The position numbers and the translations under genes are program-made. From the NCBI RefSeq assembly GCF_022965805.1, contig NW_027331347.1, positions 82,421 through 146,420 on the forward strand: DNA of 64,000 nt, read 5' to 3'. Under the pieces are notes generated by a model. That model did no database searches, was not told the DNA's origin, and saw only the letters and a program-made list of their open reading frames with translations. Below are positions 11,428 through 23,293 of the stretch, piece by piece. The stretch comes from Primulina eburnea. Taxonomy: Eukaryota > Streptophyta > Magnoliopsida > Lamiales > Gesneriaceae. Position 1 is the first letter of the stretch, and each line of letters opens with the position of its first letter.

Positions 11428-12591
11428 TCAGTGCTCGCCGTTATCGTCGTCATCATCCATGTGCTGGGGTGGGTACTCTGGAGGAGGTCCTGGATACTGT
11501 GGTGGGGGTGGTGGTGGATACTGTGGCGGCCAAGCAGGTGGCTGGGGAAACATGGGATCATCTGGACCTAAAGGTGGGAACCGCTGAGCAAGAACGGACG
11601 TGAAGTCCATCATATACCCCATGGCATAGTCCGTGCGGTACTGAAGCGAATCCAGCACCTGGCGCTGCTCAACTAGTAATCTCCTCTGATCCTGCATCTC
11701 AAGCTCTAGTCGTCTCAATGTGTCTCCCCTGCGCTATCGGGCTCCCTCAGGTGGTGGTGGCAGTGGTTGAAGCGGTGCCTGTGGCAGGTCCTCGTCATCT
11801 GAATCAACGGGAGGCAGATAAGGCGCAACGATGGGAGCCTTCGGTTTGAGCACTTGCTCATCGGGCGACCAAGCAACTCCGGCATGTCTGCATAGGTCGG
11901 TAACAATGTGAGGGCACGGGAGGGCGACCGTGGCTAATCCTGTGCCGGCTCTCATGATCGAGCCATATATTAATCTTCCCAAGTTCACATATTTTCCCAT
12001 CAAAATCGCAAAGACAAGCGCGACCTTGTCTTTGGTTACGTCGTGGTAATGTGAGGATGGGAGAACTCGAGCCAACACGAATGACGTCCACGCACTTGCA
12101 TTAGGAGTCATCTCGGATTTCTTCAGTGAGATTAGACCACTCGCGCTCATCTTCCATACGGCGCCTGCCTGACACACAGTCCGGATTACCTCTGAATAAT
12201 CGACCCCATCGTCTAAGAATGCACTGTACTCGTCCTCTTCAAGGCTCGGCATCTGATATATCGTATTTATCGTCTGAGAATCAAATGATACCAATTTTCC
12301 TCTCACAAGTACCTTTGAGTCATCATGCCGTATCCGCAGATTGGCATAGAACTCTCTGACGACAGAAATCACCGCGTCTGGAGGTGGTTGAGCAAATGCA
12401 ACCCACTGTCTTCTTTCCAATTCTCGCTCAATAAAACCACGTAGTGTCGATAAATTAAATCCCCTCTCTGGGATAATCGACCGAGTCATCGAACTCTCAT
12501 GCACCTGTTGGGCTTCCTCACTCCAAAAACGGTGCGAATCATAACTTGCGGAAGAGGAGGCGCCTTTCTTTGATTTTTTCTTCGGTGCCAT
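11428..12591 (-). pseudogene. Env-like / plant-transposon-domain ORF of the Athila-type element
   Basis: Starts MAPKKKSKKGASSS, a basic stretch that could act as a nuclear signal. About residues 30-230 show the pattern of the 'putative plant transposon protein' domain common in Athila-type ORFs (FYANLRIRHDD, LVRGKLVSFDS, INTIYQMP). The C-terminus is acidic and proline-rich (PPPPPPQYPGPPPEYPPQ). One in-frame TAG (11734-11736) splits an otherwise 388-codon frame. No signal peptide or membrane helix is evident, so a true envelope role is doubtful despite the usual 'env-like' label. It lies downstream of pol on the same strand, with the palindrome array about 470 bp before its start. Confidence 0.8.
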
Positions 12592-13055
12592 TTCAATTCA
12601 ATAATCCAAATCTCACAATCAACACCAAACTCAACCCACAATATATCAAAATCGAAGACAATCGGACTTCCCAAACTCGAACAATATAATTTCACCACAC
12701 CAATAAGCCAATAAGCAATTCAACGTACAACCCAATCACAGAGAATGTATACCAATTCGACGTACCCACTTCACGATATAAAGAGTTCCCCCAAATTACT
12801 TGAACCAATTTCTATGAAATCTGAAAATTTTAATAAAATCTGAAGAGAGAACCCTTACTTGAACAAGAAGATGACCGGAACTAGAATTGGGAGTGTGCCG
12901 GAATTTCACGGCGGCGATTGGCAGCGGCGGTCGGTTTCTGATGGAGGCGACGGCGTGAGGATTTTCGGAGAGGAGGCGGTGGTGAGGGTTTCTGAAAAGG
13001 GGAGTGATGTTTAGCTGTGAAATCGCGATGTCCTCTTTTTTTTTAAATACTGAGA
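12592..13055 (-). other. Leader between the palindrome array and the env-like ORF
   Basis: About 460 bp that would form the 5' leader of an env-like transcript. No ORF is supported. It is G-rich on the plus strand around 12890-13000. A start site or splice acceptor cannot be named with confidence. Confidence 0.4.
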
Positions 13056-13318
13056 CGCGCGCATATGCGCGCCTTGAAGCGGCGCATATGCGCGCAAGCT
13101 ACTGGCTGGCATGCTGGAAGTTGGCGCATATGCGTGCCCGGATTGGCGCATATGCGCCGAACTTTCTGGAAATATGGCGCATATGCGCGCCAGGAGTGGC
13201 GCATATGCGCCAAAGCTACTGGAAATTTAGCGCATGTGCGCGCTCGGAATGGCGCATATGCGCTGAGCCCTCGGCCAATGATGCGCATGTGCGCGGAAAT
13301 TCGTTGCGCATGTGCGCG
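13056..13318. repeat. Array of ten GCGCATATGCGC palindromes (internal, upstream of the env-like ORF)
   Basis: Core hexamers start at 13062, 13085, 13127, 13149, 13180, 13202, 13233, 13255, 13286 and 13309: five doublets with internal steps of 22-23 bp and between-doublet steps of 42, 31, 31 and 31 bp. The last four doublets therefore repeat every 53 bp. Sequence between cores differs from the LTR array, so this is not a plain copy of the LTR. Confidence 0.93.
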
Positions 13319-13525
13319 TGGCAAACTGTCCTTCGCATTTTTTTTCTAATAAAATACCTGCAAAAGAATAACAAAATGCAAATTAATACTTGAATCGAGA
13401 AATTTAAAATTAATAAGCGAATGAATCAAAATAAAAATTAAATAAATTGAATGCAAAAATAAATAAATGTGGGTTGCCTCCCACACAGCGCTTGGTTTAA
13501 CGTCATCAGCCTGACTTGCTTCAGT

Positions 13526-16500
13526 CTACTTTGGTTCTCCCAGTGGGATGTTGTCCATGTGCCTCACTTCATTTCCAAAGTAATGCTTGACCCTCTGACC
13601 ATTGACTTTGAATGTCTCACCATTTTTTCATTTTAGCTCAATTGCCCCATGTGGGTACACTGCTTCCACTGTGAACGGTCCAGACCATCGTGATTTTAAC
13701 TTACCAGGAAACAGCCTCAGTCGAGAATTGAATAGTAACACCTGTTGCCCCGGTTCGAAAAGTCGTCGAAGAATCTGCTTGTCATGCCATCTCTTGGTAT
13801 TTTCCTTGTATATCTTGGCATTTTCGTATGCATCATTCCTAAACTCATCCATCTCATTTAGCTGCAGCAGTCATTGTTCGTCCGATGCTCCCTTATCAAA
13901 ATTTAGCTTTTTCACAGCCCAATATGCTTTGTGCTCCAGTTCCACAGAGAGATGACAAGCTTTTCCAAAGGCCAACCTATAAGGAGACATCCCGATAGGT
14001 GTCTTGTATGCAGTCCTGTACGCCCATAATGCATCATCTAGCTTGATCGCCCAATCCTTCCGGTTTGTCTTCACTGTCTTTTCTAAGATTTGTTTGATCT
14101 CCCGGTTGGATATCTCTGCTTGCCCATTGGCTTGCGGGTGGTATGCCAGTGTCACCCTGTGCTTCACATCATATTTGGCCAACAGTGAGTTAAAAATTTT
14201 GTTACAGAAATGCGTACCTTCATCACTGATAATGGCTCTAGGCGTTCCGAATCTTGTGAAGATGTTCCTGTGGACAAACTTAACAACAACTCGAGCATCA
14301 TTAGTACTGGTGGCGATTGCTTCCACCCATTTTGACACATAATCGACAGCAAGTAAAATGTAAGATTGACCAAAAGAAGATGGGAAGGGCCCCATAAAGT
14401 CAATACCCCAGACATCAAAGAGTTCCACTTCCAAAATATTTGTTAGTGGTAATTCATGTCGTCTAGAAATATTGCCAACTCTTTGGCATTTATCACATGA
14501 CTTGACTAAAGTATAACTGTCTTTAAATAAATTAGGCCAATAAAAACCTGACTGTAACACCTTAGCTGATGTTCTAGATGCTCCAAAGTGTCCACCGTAG
14601 GGTGAGGAATGACACTGCTCTAGAATCATACCCGCTTCTTCCTCTGCTACACATCGTCTGATTATCTGATCAGCGCATCTCTTGAACAAGAAAGGATCGT
14701 CCCACAGATAAAACTTGGCATCATGAAGAAATTTCTTCTTTTGATGATACGTTAAATCTGAAGGTGATTCTCCTGCAGCAAGGAAATTAGCTATATCTGC
14801 AAACCACGGATGTGTAACACTTACCTTGAAAAGTTGTTCATCAGGGAACGACTCGTTGATAGCTCCACCTTCAGTTCTTTCTTCCAGCTCTAGTCGTGAC
14901 AGGTGATCAGCCACCTGGTTCTCACAACCTTTCTTGTCTTTGACCTCAAAGTCAAATTCTTGAAGTAGGAGTATTCATCGTATCCACCTGGGCTTTGCAT
15001 CCTTTTTGGAAAACAGGTAACGAAGAGCTGCATGGTCAGTAAAAACCGTTACCTTTGTGCCAATGAGATATGTTCTGAATTTGTCGAATGCAAACACCAC
15101 TGCTAGCATCTCTTTCTCAGTGGTTGTATAGTTTTGTTGGGCTGCGTTAAGTGTACGACTAGCATAGTAGATAGTCTTGAACATCTTGTCTCGCTTTTGT
15201 CCCAATACTGCTCCTACAGCATAGTCGCTCGCATCGCATATGAGTTCAAAGGGCTTCTTCCAGTCAGGTACTATCATGATAGGTGCGGAAGTCAGCGCTG
15301 TCTTGATCTTGTTAAACGCCTGCAAACAATCATCGTCAAAAATAAATGTAGAATCTTTCTCTAACAGATTACATAAAGGTCTAGTAATTTTAGAGAAATC
15401 TTTAATAAAACGACGATAGAACCCGGCATGTCCCAAGAAACTTCTGATCCCTTTCACATTCTTTGGTGGCGGGAGATTTTCAATTGCCACATTTTTGGCT
15501 CTGTCCACTTCCATTCCTCTCGCTGAAATTTTGTGCCCAAGCACAATACCTTCTTGCACCATGAAGTGACATTTCTCCCAATTCAACACTAAATTCTTCT
15601 CCTGACATCTCTGCAAAACAAGGGTCAAATTCTGCAAACAGTGATCAAAGGATGAACCAAAGACAGATATATCATCCATGAAAACCTCCATTATCTCCTC
15701 AACCATGTCAGAAAATATAGCCATCATACACCTCTGAAACGTAGCAGGTGCATTGCAAAGTCCAAATGGCATTCTCCTTAAGGCAAATGTACCGTAGGGA
15801 CAAGTGAAGGTAGTCTTCTCTTGATCCTCCGGTGCTATAACAATCTGATTGTAACCTGAATAACCATCTAGAAAGCAATAATAATGATAACCACCTACTC
15901 TATCAAGCATCTGGTCAATAAACGGAAGGGGGAAGTGATCTTTCCTAGTCGCATCATTCAATTTCCTGTAGTCTATACACACTCGCCAACCAGTCACTGG
16001 ACGAGTTGAAATCAATTCATTATTCTCATTTCTAACTACAGTTAAGCCTCCCTTTTTAGGCACTACTTGTACTAGTGAAACCCAAGAACTGTCAGATATA
16101 GCATAAATAACACCAGCATTTAGCAATTTTAATACCTCAGCCCTCACAACTTCTTTCATGGCTGGATTCAGCCTCCTCTGATGATCAACATAGGGGGAAT
16201 AGGACTCCTGCATCAAGATTTTATGCATACAAATAGTAGGGCTAATTCCCTTTATATCAGCAATTGTCCATCCCAAAGCAGATTTAAATTCTCTCAACAC
16301 CCTCAACAACCTATCTTTCTCATCACTAGTAAGAGCAGAAGATATAATTACCGGATGTGACGAACCCTCGTCTAGGAAAGTATAGCACAAGTGACTCGGT
16401 AAATCCTTCAATACAGGAGATGCTTTTGGTGCCTCTTTACTTGCATCCTCAAGTAACTCTTCAAGTTGGGCATCACTCTTTTCCTTAGGTAGTTCATTGA

Positions 16501-18688
16501 GAGCATGTAACTCCTCTTGCACATCCCAATCATCTTCATCCAGTGTAGAGGCTGATTCCAACAAGCATCTCTCCAAAGAGTCTTTTGTCAACTTTCCTGC
16601 ACCAACATGAGATACACATGAATCAATTATATCAATACTCTTACAAGTACTTACCTCATTTGGTCCTTTGATGGTGTTGTAGATGTTGAACACGACTTCA
16701 TCTCCACCTACTCTCAAAGTGAGCTCGCCCTTGTGCACATCAATCAAGGCTTTTCCGGTAGCTAGGAATGGCCTTCTAAAGATAAGTGGCGTCTCCTGAT
16801 CTTCCTCCATATCTAAGATGACAAAATCAGCAGGAAATATGAATTTGTCTACCTTTACCAGTACATCTTCTACTATCCCTCGTGGATAGGTAAGTGATCT
16901 GTCCGCCAGCTGCAAAGTGATAGTGCTAGGTTTCACCTCGCCAAGCTCCAAAGTCCTGTAAATAGAAAAAGGCATTAGATTTATACTAGCACCTAAATCA
17001 CATAAAGCTCTATTTACTCTAGAACCACCAATAACACAAGGAATAGTAAAACTCCCTGGATCTTTGAGTTTCTGGGGTAGTTTCCTTTGGAGTATTGCAC
17101 TACACTCTTCGGTCAGCTTTACAGTTTCAAACTCTTGAAGCTTCCTCTTTTTGGACATCACATCCTTGATGAACTTAGCATAATTGGGTATTTGCTCCAA
17201 TGCATCGGCAAATGGGATGTTGATGTGTATTTTCTTGAAAATTTCCAGGAACTTCGCAAACTGATCATCTAGTCCTTTCTTCTTGAACCTCTGTGGATAT
17301 CGAAGATTCACCTTCGGTAAAGGCTGCTGTTTAAGTACTTTCTCAGGCTCCTCTTCTCTAACACTTGCACTCTTCTCCTCATCTTCCTCAACTGTGATCT
17401 CTACACTTTCTTCAGTAGGCTCTGGGATCCCAATTTCTTTGCCACTCCTCAGTGTGACAGCTTTGCACTGTTCCCTAGGATTCACCTCGGTATTACTGGG
17501 AAACTGTCCTCGATTCTGATCCTTTAAATCATTGGCTAGTTGCCCAATCTGTGTTTCCAAGGATTTCATCGTGGCACCCATATTACCCATGTGTGTCTCC
17601 ATGTTATCAAGACGAGACTCAGTTCTCGCCATTCTCTTCCCAGACTCAGTCACAAATGTGCCAACTAGATCTTCAAAAGATGGCTTTCCTTCCCCTTTCT
17701 GTGTATTGAACCCTGGTGGAGGATTCAACACGTTCTTGTTGTTCGCATAAGAGAAATTCTCGTGATTCCTCAAACTTGGATGATAAGTATTAGGGGGAGG
17801 ATTACCTCTATAGCCTCCAAAGCCACGGTTGTTGATGTACTGAGCTTCCTCCATAACTAGCTCTTCCTCAGCAATCACCAATGCTACCTCAGACGTAGAT
17901 TGGCATGGCTTGTTCATCGCTGCAATCTGTGCGGTCAATGCCGAAACCTGTGCAGTAAGTGATGTGATCGGGTCTACAGCATACACTCCAGCAGGTTTCT
18001 TTGATCCAGATCTTTCACTTGGCCACTGATAACTGTTGATGGTTATCTGTTCAAGCAATTCATAGGCCTCATCAGGTGTTTTAGAAAAAACAGTACCTCC
18101 AGCGGCAGCATCCACATTCCCTCTAGTCGGCCCATCCAAACCATTGTAAAATAGCTCGATTTGTACCCAATCTCCATATCCATGATTCGGACACTTCCTG
18201 AGTAACTCTTTGTATCGCTCCCACGCCTCATATAATACCTCAAATTCTCTCTGCCTGAAGTTGGTGATATCTATTTTCAGCTGAGCAGATTTAGCAGGAG
18301 GAAAATATTTTGACAAGAACTTCGTAACCAAATCCGCCCAAGTAGTAACACTTCCCAGCGGTAGAGATTGTAGCCAACTTCTTGCGTGATCCCTAAGAGA
18401 AAACGGAAACAGACGCAATCGAATAAGTTTGTCAGAAACACCATTCATTTTTACCGTATCCGTGATCTATAGAAAAGTTCTGAGGTGAAGATGGGGATCT
18501 GCGGTGGCTGCTCCTCCAAATTGGTTCTGTTGAACCATGTTGATGAGTGCGGGCTTTAGCTCGAAATTATTAGCAGCAATAGTTCCACGAGCTATTCCAG
18601 AGTAGTGGGCGTTGATGATAGGGCGGAAATGTTCTCGGATTGGCACCTCTCTAGGGAGCTCATTCTAGTTGTCTCTGTTTTCAGCCAT
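13526..18688 (-). pseudogene. Athila-type gag-pol polyprotein with in-frame stops
   Basis: One frame from the ATG at 18688 to the TAG at 13526, broken by stops at 18665 (TAG), 18467 (TAG), 14975 (TGA), 13871 (TGA) and 13628 (TGA); no frameshift was seen. Gag core: RLRLFPFSLRDHARSWL; no CCHC knuckle found. Protease: DLGASINLMP with the catalytic Asp. RT: CIDYRKLN, then FMDD in place of YVDD, as is usual in Athila. RNase H: ELICDASDYAVG and TTTEKEMLAV. Integrase: zinc-finger His pair and CDKC, then the catalytic triad in [16 protein letters not shown] and [10 protein letters not shown], all present. A C-terminal basic segment follows. The longest open stretch, 14975-18448, is 1157 codons. Four of the five stops fit single C-to-T or G-to-A changes from conserved residues. 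Confidence 0.92.
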
Positions 18689-18905
18689 TGCTTTAACTTC
18701 GTCTCTCTTTGCTTTCCTTAATCTCCTGGCAGTTCTTTCGATCTCCGGATCAAAAATTAGCAAGTCGGGATTTTGATATTTTCGCATGCATTGCAAAACA
18801 AAAAGACTATAGATTAACAAAGTAAAGAAAACAAAATAAAATGAAGTCTAAATTAAAATCAATACTACTTAGTAATGATATCAATATGCAATTAAATAGT
18901 TTACT
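18689..18905 (-). other. 5' leader of the Athila-type element
   Basis: About 217 bp between the primer binding site and the gag ATG. No other feature was recognised. Confidence 0.5.
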
Positions 18906-18923
18906 CCCCGGCAACGGCGCCAA
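18906..18923 (-). other. Primer binding site, tRNA-Asp
   Basis: On the minus strand it reads TGGCGCCGTTGCCGGGGA, an 18-base match to the 3' end of plant tRNA-Asp. It lies six bases inside the 5' LTR border. Asp priming is typical of Athila elements. Confidence 0.92.
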
Positions 18924-18929
18924 AAACTT

Positions 18930-20365
18930 GTTGCGTGTTTTCACTACCGCAAGTATACGGTGTCAAGTTTTAGTACTGTATGAGTACAGATATCGATCCC
19001 ACGAGGAGTAATTATTCAAAGTTGTATATTAATTACCATAATTGACACAGCTCAACTTTATTTAGACAAATCGAATGGTTGGCTTGTAATCAATTCAAAT
19101 AAAATAGCAATTACTGTAATTCTAGCACGCAGCAGACAATTCACTGAGAAAATAAGTCTAGAGATATGATTTCGTCAAGTCTCCCCTATGCTAAATTAAC
19201 ATTGATCAACATTCAATTAAATTGCACCATGTGTATTAACCAAGAACTCTCAATATTTTCTATTCCCTCTGTCGAGTGATAAATAGAAATGTACTACCTA
19301 TTACTGATTTTAATATGTCTATTCAAAATCACGTAACACGTAATAAATGTAAACAAGGTTCTTTTATGGATTCGTCAGAGTTATACGTCTTGTGAACGTT
19401 ATAAATTTCTAACGATGTGATTTCTTCTGTCCTAATTTCGATCCCCTCTGTCGAGTGTTAGATTTCAATTATGTAATCAATCGAATTATGGCCAGTAATT
19501 CAAAAGCATTAAGAACAAGAAATCACACATAAACACGATGAAATAATTCAATGAAAATTCAAATCGTCGTTCACATAGGTTCAACCACGACTACATCAAT
19601 CTCTAGAAAATAAAATTAGTTCATGCTCGAGTTTAAATCACCACAAAACCTGTTTGTAATCATTAAAAACATAAAAGTAAGAAACCGAATTAAGAACGTG
19701 TAGGCGAGGGATGGAAGAGCTTCTCCGTGTCCGGATTCAACGTCTTCTATCTCCGTTCTTCGCGTCCCGTGCTCCGTGCGCTCTCACTTTTTCGCCTTTC
19801 TTTCGAGTAGTGTGACGGCTGTCGTAAAAATATTTCCGACCCCTTTTTGAATCAACGCCGAACCCTTTTTATTTCTGGAAATCGCGTCGTGCGCATATGC
19901 ACGGCACAAACTCGCGCATATGCGCGGGTGCTTCGGGTGCTGGTCTTCTTGCGCGCATATGCGCGCCATAAGTGGCGCATATGCGCGTCGCTCTCGGGTT
20001 GTCATCTGTTCTTTCTCGCGCACATGCTCGCCTTGAGTGGCGCATCTGCGCTGAACTCTCTGTATGGGTCGCGCATATGCGCGGATTTTGGGGCGCATAT
20101 GCGCCGCTCTCTCTGCCAGTTGTGCGCATGTGCGCGGGAATATGTCGCGCATGTGCGCGGATCTTTCAACATTCCACCCTTCGGAGTATTGCTCACACTT
20201 CTTCTCCTAGGCGCCATTTTAGCTCGTTTTCACGCACATGTTGTATCCGCACCTAGATTCCTGCAATCACCCCAAAAACAACAAACGCGCGTAATTCTGC
20301 CCTAAAAAGACTAACAATCTATATGAAATATAGGAATAATTTAAGTGCATAAAATGCACTTATCA
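18930..20365 (-). mobile_element. 5' LTR of the Athila-type element
   Basis: 1436 bp, starting TGATAAG on the minus strand at 20365 and ending ACGCAACA at 18930. Differences from the 3' LTR are scattered substitutions and small indels, several of them in the palindrome array (for example CACATATGCG against CGCATCTGCG). Confidence 0.95.
19888..20160. repeat. Array of ten GCGCATATGCGC palindromes (5' LTR)
   Basis: Cores start at 19894, 19917, 19956, 19978, 20021, 20043, 20074, 20096, 20127 and 20150, with the same 23-39-22-43-22-31-22-31-23 spacing as the other LTR. On the minus strand the array precedes the TATA-like AATAAAAAGG, placing it in U3. Confidence 0.93.
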
Positions 20366-20370
20366 CTCCT

Positions 20371-20861
20371 CATGTGCCCCCGAAACCAAAACTACTACAT
20401 TCACTCAGGGGCTACGGGATGGGGAATTTTTTCGATCATTGACAAAGAAGACGCCCGGGGATTTTGAGGATCTTTTGGCCTGTGCGGAGAAGTACATTAA
20501 TATGGAAGAAGCTCAGAAGCAGAAGAGGTAGGCTTTGAAGAGAGAGAGGGGTGACTGAGTTTCCTGACCCGACGAGAGATGGCAGAGGAAGGGTAATCTC
20601 GGGCATTTTTCTCATCACGTGCCTTTAAAGATTGCCCGGGACCGAGACGTACAAGAATACAGTGCAGAAATATCGCAAGATCTGAATCGCACTCCGCAGC
20701 CTGCGAGGCCCGAGAAGAAGAGATATTGCACCCTTCACAAAGTGGGTTACCATAATACAGAAGACTATCGGACGCTGAAGAGAGATTATGTCCAGCCTGT
20801 TATCCCGGGATATAATCCACCAAATAAGATGTCGAGATTGCCACCTTGGACAACTCAGTAG
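20371..20861 (+). pseudogene. Tat gag, C-terminal part
   Basis: It continues the gag frame from 8265 across the Athila-type insertion (TFTQGLRDGEFFRSL, FEDLLACAEKYINMEEAQ). At about 20730 YCTLHKVGYHNTEDYRTL follows; this is the modified zinc-knuckle-like motif of Tat gag proteins (C...H...H...). Stops interrupt at about 20530 and twice soon after. The clean join shows that gag was continuous before the insertion. Confidence 0.85.
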
Positions 20862-21034
20862 CCAGGACCCAGTGCCCGGAAGAGCTCAAGAGATGCCTCT
20901 GGTGGGAAGAGAAATCAAGAGCCCGAGAGGAATAAATCCTCACCCCTTGCCTTGGGGATAATAAAAATGATCTCTGGAGGTTCTACCGATGGTGTCTCAA
21001 TCGGGCTCGGAAATCAAGGAGTAGGAGAGAATGT
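20862..21034 (+). other. Gag-protease linker of the Tat element
   Basis: Low-conservation linker with stops; no domain recognised. Confidence 0.5.
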
Positions 21035-21697
21035 ATGGAGGTTGAAGGAGTGAGGAGGAGTGAGGCGGTTATCAGTTTTGGTCCGGATAATTTCAAGGGT
21101 GTCAGTCCTCCCCATTATGACGCCCTAGTATTCCAAGCCCGGGTAGCAAATTATGACATCATGAGGGTTTTTGTTGATTTGGGCAGTTCTGTAAATGTTA
21201 TTTTCAAAGAAGCCTTCATCCAGATGGATTTGCAAGGATATCAGTTGGATACAGTAGAAACTGCACTTTTTGGCTTTGCCGGCCATGCTGTCTACCCGGA
21301 AAGAGAGATTATCTTGCCCTTAACTTTGGGCACCCGAGAATTAAAGAATATTGTCATGACCACTTTCACTATTGTGGATGCCCCATTATCATATAATATT
21401 ATTCTGGAGAGGGCGGCCATGAATGAACTGAGGGCCGTAGCATCCACATATCATCAGAAGATAAAGTTTCCGGTGGGAAATCAAGTAGGAGAAGTCCAGG
21501 GAGACCATCCCTCCTCTCGGAAGTGTTATGTGGAAGAAGTCCGGGTGGATAAGAAGAAGACGAGAAGGGAAGAGAAGAGAGTATGTAGAGGCGAGGAGGT
21601 GGAGAGAGTAACCAATAAGGGGAAGGTACACTTTGTGGCGGAGGAAGAGCAAGAAGTGGTGGAGATTGGACCAGGTAAGGAGATCCGGGTGGCTTGA
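21035..21697 (+). pseudogene. Tat aspartic protease region
   Basis: A 220-codon open stretch. It contains the retropepsin-like active-site motif VDLGSSVNVIF (Thr replaced by Leu in the usual DTGSS), the downstream AVYPEREIILPLTLG strand pattern, and YNIILERAAMNEL in place of the usual YN.ILGRP.LN. The protease cleaves the gag-pol polyprotein. The missing glycine in the ILGR motif suggests loss of function. A lysine/glutamate-rich tail leads to the RT region. Confidence 0.82.
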
Positions 21698-21778
21698 GAG
21701 CTTAACTTATCCACCCGGGTCAGTTTAATAAACTTTTGAAAATCTAATGTAAATATTTTTGCCTGGTCCCAACAGGAA

Positions 21779-22528
21779 TTGATCGGGATCTCACCCCTGA
21801 TAGCTGAGCATCATCTGAACATCCTCCCGGGATTTCAATCTATCAAGCAGAAGAAGAGACACTTTGGTCCAGAGAAGAACAAAGTAATTGATATAAAGGT
21901 TGGATATTTTTTACGTAATGGCCACATTCGAGAAATACAATTTTCTACCTGGCTTTCAAATATGGTGTTGGTACCAAAGGCTGCCGGGAAGTGAAGGATG
22001 TGTGTGGATTTTAGAGATCTCAACAAGGCTTTCCCCAAAGACCTTTATCCCTTGCCCCGGATTGATCAGTTGGTGGATTCCACCTCTGGGTTTGAATTAC
22101 TTAGTTTTATGGATGCTTACCAGTGGTATCATCAAATTCCCATGGCCAAGAGTGATCAAGAGAAAGCCACCTTCGTTACCTCGGGGGGCACATTCTGTTG
22201 TATTGTCATGCCTTTTGGGTTGAAGAATGTTGGGGCTACATATCAGCGTATGATGAACATAGTATTTGATAAGCAATTGGGGAGAAATATGGATGTGTAT
22301 GTTGATGATATCTTGGGCAAGTCTAGAGAGGTTTCTTGTTTCATTTCTGATTTGGTGGAGACTTTTTCCACTCTCATGCATTATGGGATCAAGCTCAATC
22401 CAACCAAATGTATATTTGGTGTGAAGAGTGGTAAATTTTTGGGTTTTGTGGTTACCGACCGGGGGATCAAGGTGAATCCGGAGAAATTCAAATCATTGCT
22501 AGACATGCCATCCCTTCGATCTATCTGA
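21779..22528 (+). pseudogene. Tat reverse transcriptase
   Basis: One frame with a TGA at 21992-21994 inside the conserved GKWRMCVDFRDLNKA block, where Trp is expected, so it is a TGG-to-TGA change. Recognisable RT motifs: LSNMVLVPKAAGK, CVDFRDLNKAFPKD, SFMDAYQWYHQI, MPFGLKNVGATYQRMM, and the catalytic YVDDI at about 22298-22312. The enzyme copies element RNA into DNA. The frame ends at 22528, about where the connection domain begins. Confidence 0.9.
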
Positions 22529-22569
22529 GAAGTTCAATAGCTAACTAGTAGAATTGCTTCACTTTCCCT

Positions 22570-23205
22570 GTGTTCATATCTCGGTCCGCACATCGGATTT
22601 ATCCATTCTTCCATGTCCTTCGGAAGGCACAACAATTTGGGTGGGATGAGAAGTGCGAGCAGGCCTTCAAAGATCTTAAGAGTCACTTGGCAGAACTTCT
22701 GGTCTTAGTGAAGCCAGAGCTAGGGGAGAAAATGTTTGTATATTTATCTAGCACTGAGTATGATTTTAGTTCAGTGCTTATAAGGGAAAAAGGCTCTGAT
22801 TAAAATCATGTTTATTATATCAGCCTTGCTCTCAGAGGACCTGAGCTCCGATACTGAGAAGCGGAGAAGATAGCTCTGGTCTTGGTTATGATTGCCTGGA
22901 AACTGAGGCCTTATTTTCTATCGCACCAAATTATTGTGCTCACTAACTGTCCTCTCGGGAGGATCATGACTCATTCAGAAGTGTACAGGAGAATGATAAA
23001 GTGGAAGGTGGAGTTGGAAGAATATGATATTGAGTACAGGCCCCGAGCTGCCATCAAAGCGCAGGCCCTGCCGGATTTGTAGTCTGAGATGATTCAGCTT
23101 GATAAGGATGAGATTTGGAGAGTATTTGTCGACGGGGCGTCTAGCCTCTCTAGATGTGGAGTGGTAGTGGTGGTAATAGCCCCCCGGGAGAAAAAATAGG
23201 ACCTT
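22570..23205 (+). pseudogene. Tat RNase H and start of a second RNase H
   Basis: Fragments of the RT-linked RNase H: WDEKCEQAFKDLKSHL, YLSSTEYDFSSVLIRE, and after a stop HQIIVLTNCPLGRIM and EYDIEYRPRAAIKAQALPDL. At about 23110, after another stop, WRVFVDGASSLSRCG begins. This resembles the additional archaeal-type RNase H that Tat elements acquired. That second domain is cut short by stops, and part of it appears deleted before the integrase. Confidence 0.8.
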
Positions 23206-23219
23206 TGTTGAAGTGATTT

Positions 23220-23293
23220 TCTAGGGGAGAGGTGGATTATATTCTCCGGAAAATACATGAAGGATGTTGTGGAGAGCATCTTGGAGGAACAAC
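23220..23293 (+). pseudogene. Tat integrase, N-terminal zinc-finger part
   Basis: Reads VDYILRKIHEGCCGEHLGGT, the HH half of the integrase zinc finger. It is interrupted at 23293 by a solo LTR and resumes at 25514 with TLARKAMISGFWW and CDGCQ (the CC half). Joined at the ACAAC duplication, the frame is continuous. Confidence 0.85.

Larger units (their letters stand above)
8266..20365 (-). mobile_element. Athila-type Ty3/gypsy retrotransposon, 12.1 kb
   Basis: A complete element on the minus strand, flanked by the perfect duplication CTCCT (8261-8265 and 20366-20370). The LTRs are 1436 and 1439 bp with about 16-18 differences by eye (roughly 1.2%). The primer binding site matches tRNA-Asp. 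Order along the minus strand: 5' LTR (20365-18930), PBS, gag-pol (18688-13526), palindrome array, env-like ORF (12591-11428), long 3' untranslated part, polypurine tract, 3' LTR (9704-8266). A downstream env-like ORF is characteristic of Athila. Several in-frame stops mean this copy cannot make its own polyprotein. Confidence 0.94.

Noticed and set aside
11428..12591. True envelope glycoprotein for the Athila-type ORF
   Set aside because: No signal peptide, membrane helix or cysteine pattern is visible; only the position and a plant transposon-type domain support the traditional label.
13056..13318. CRISPR-like array (short repeats with spacers)
   Set aside because: Repeats are 12-14 bp palindromes in doublets inside plant retrotransposons; there is no leader and no cas genes.
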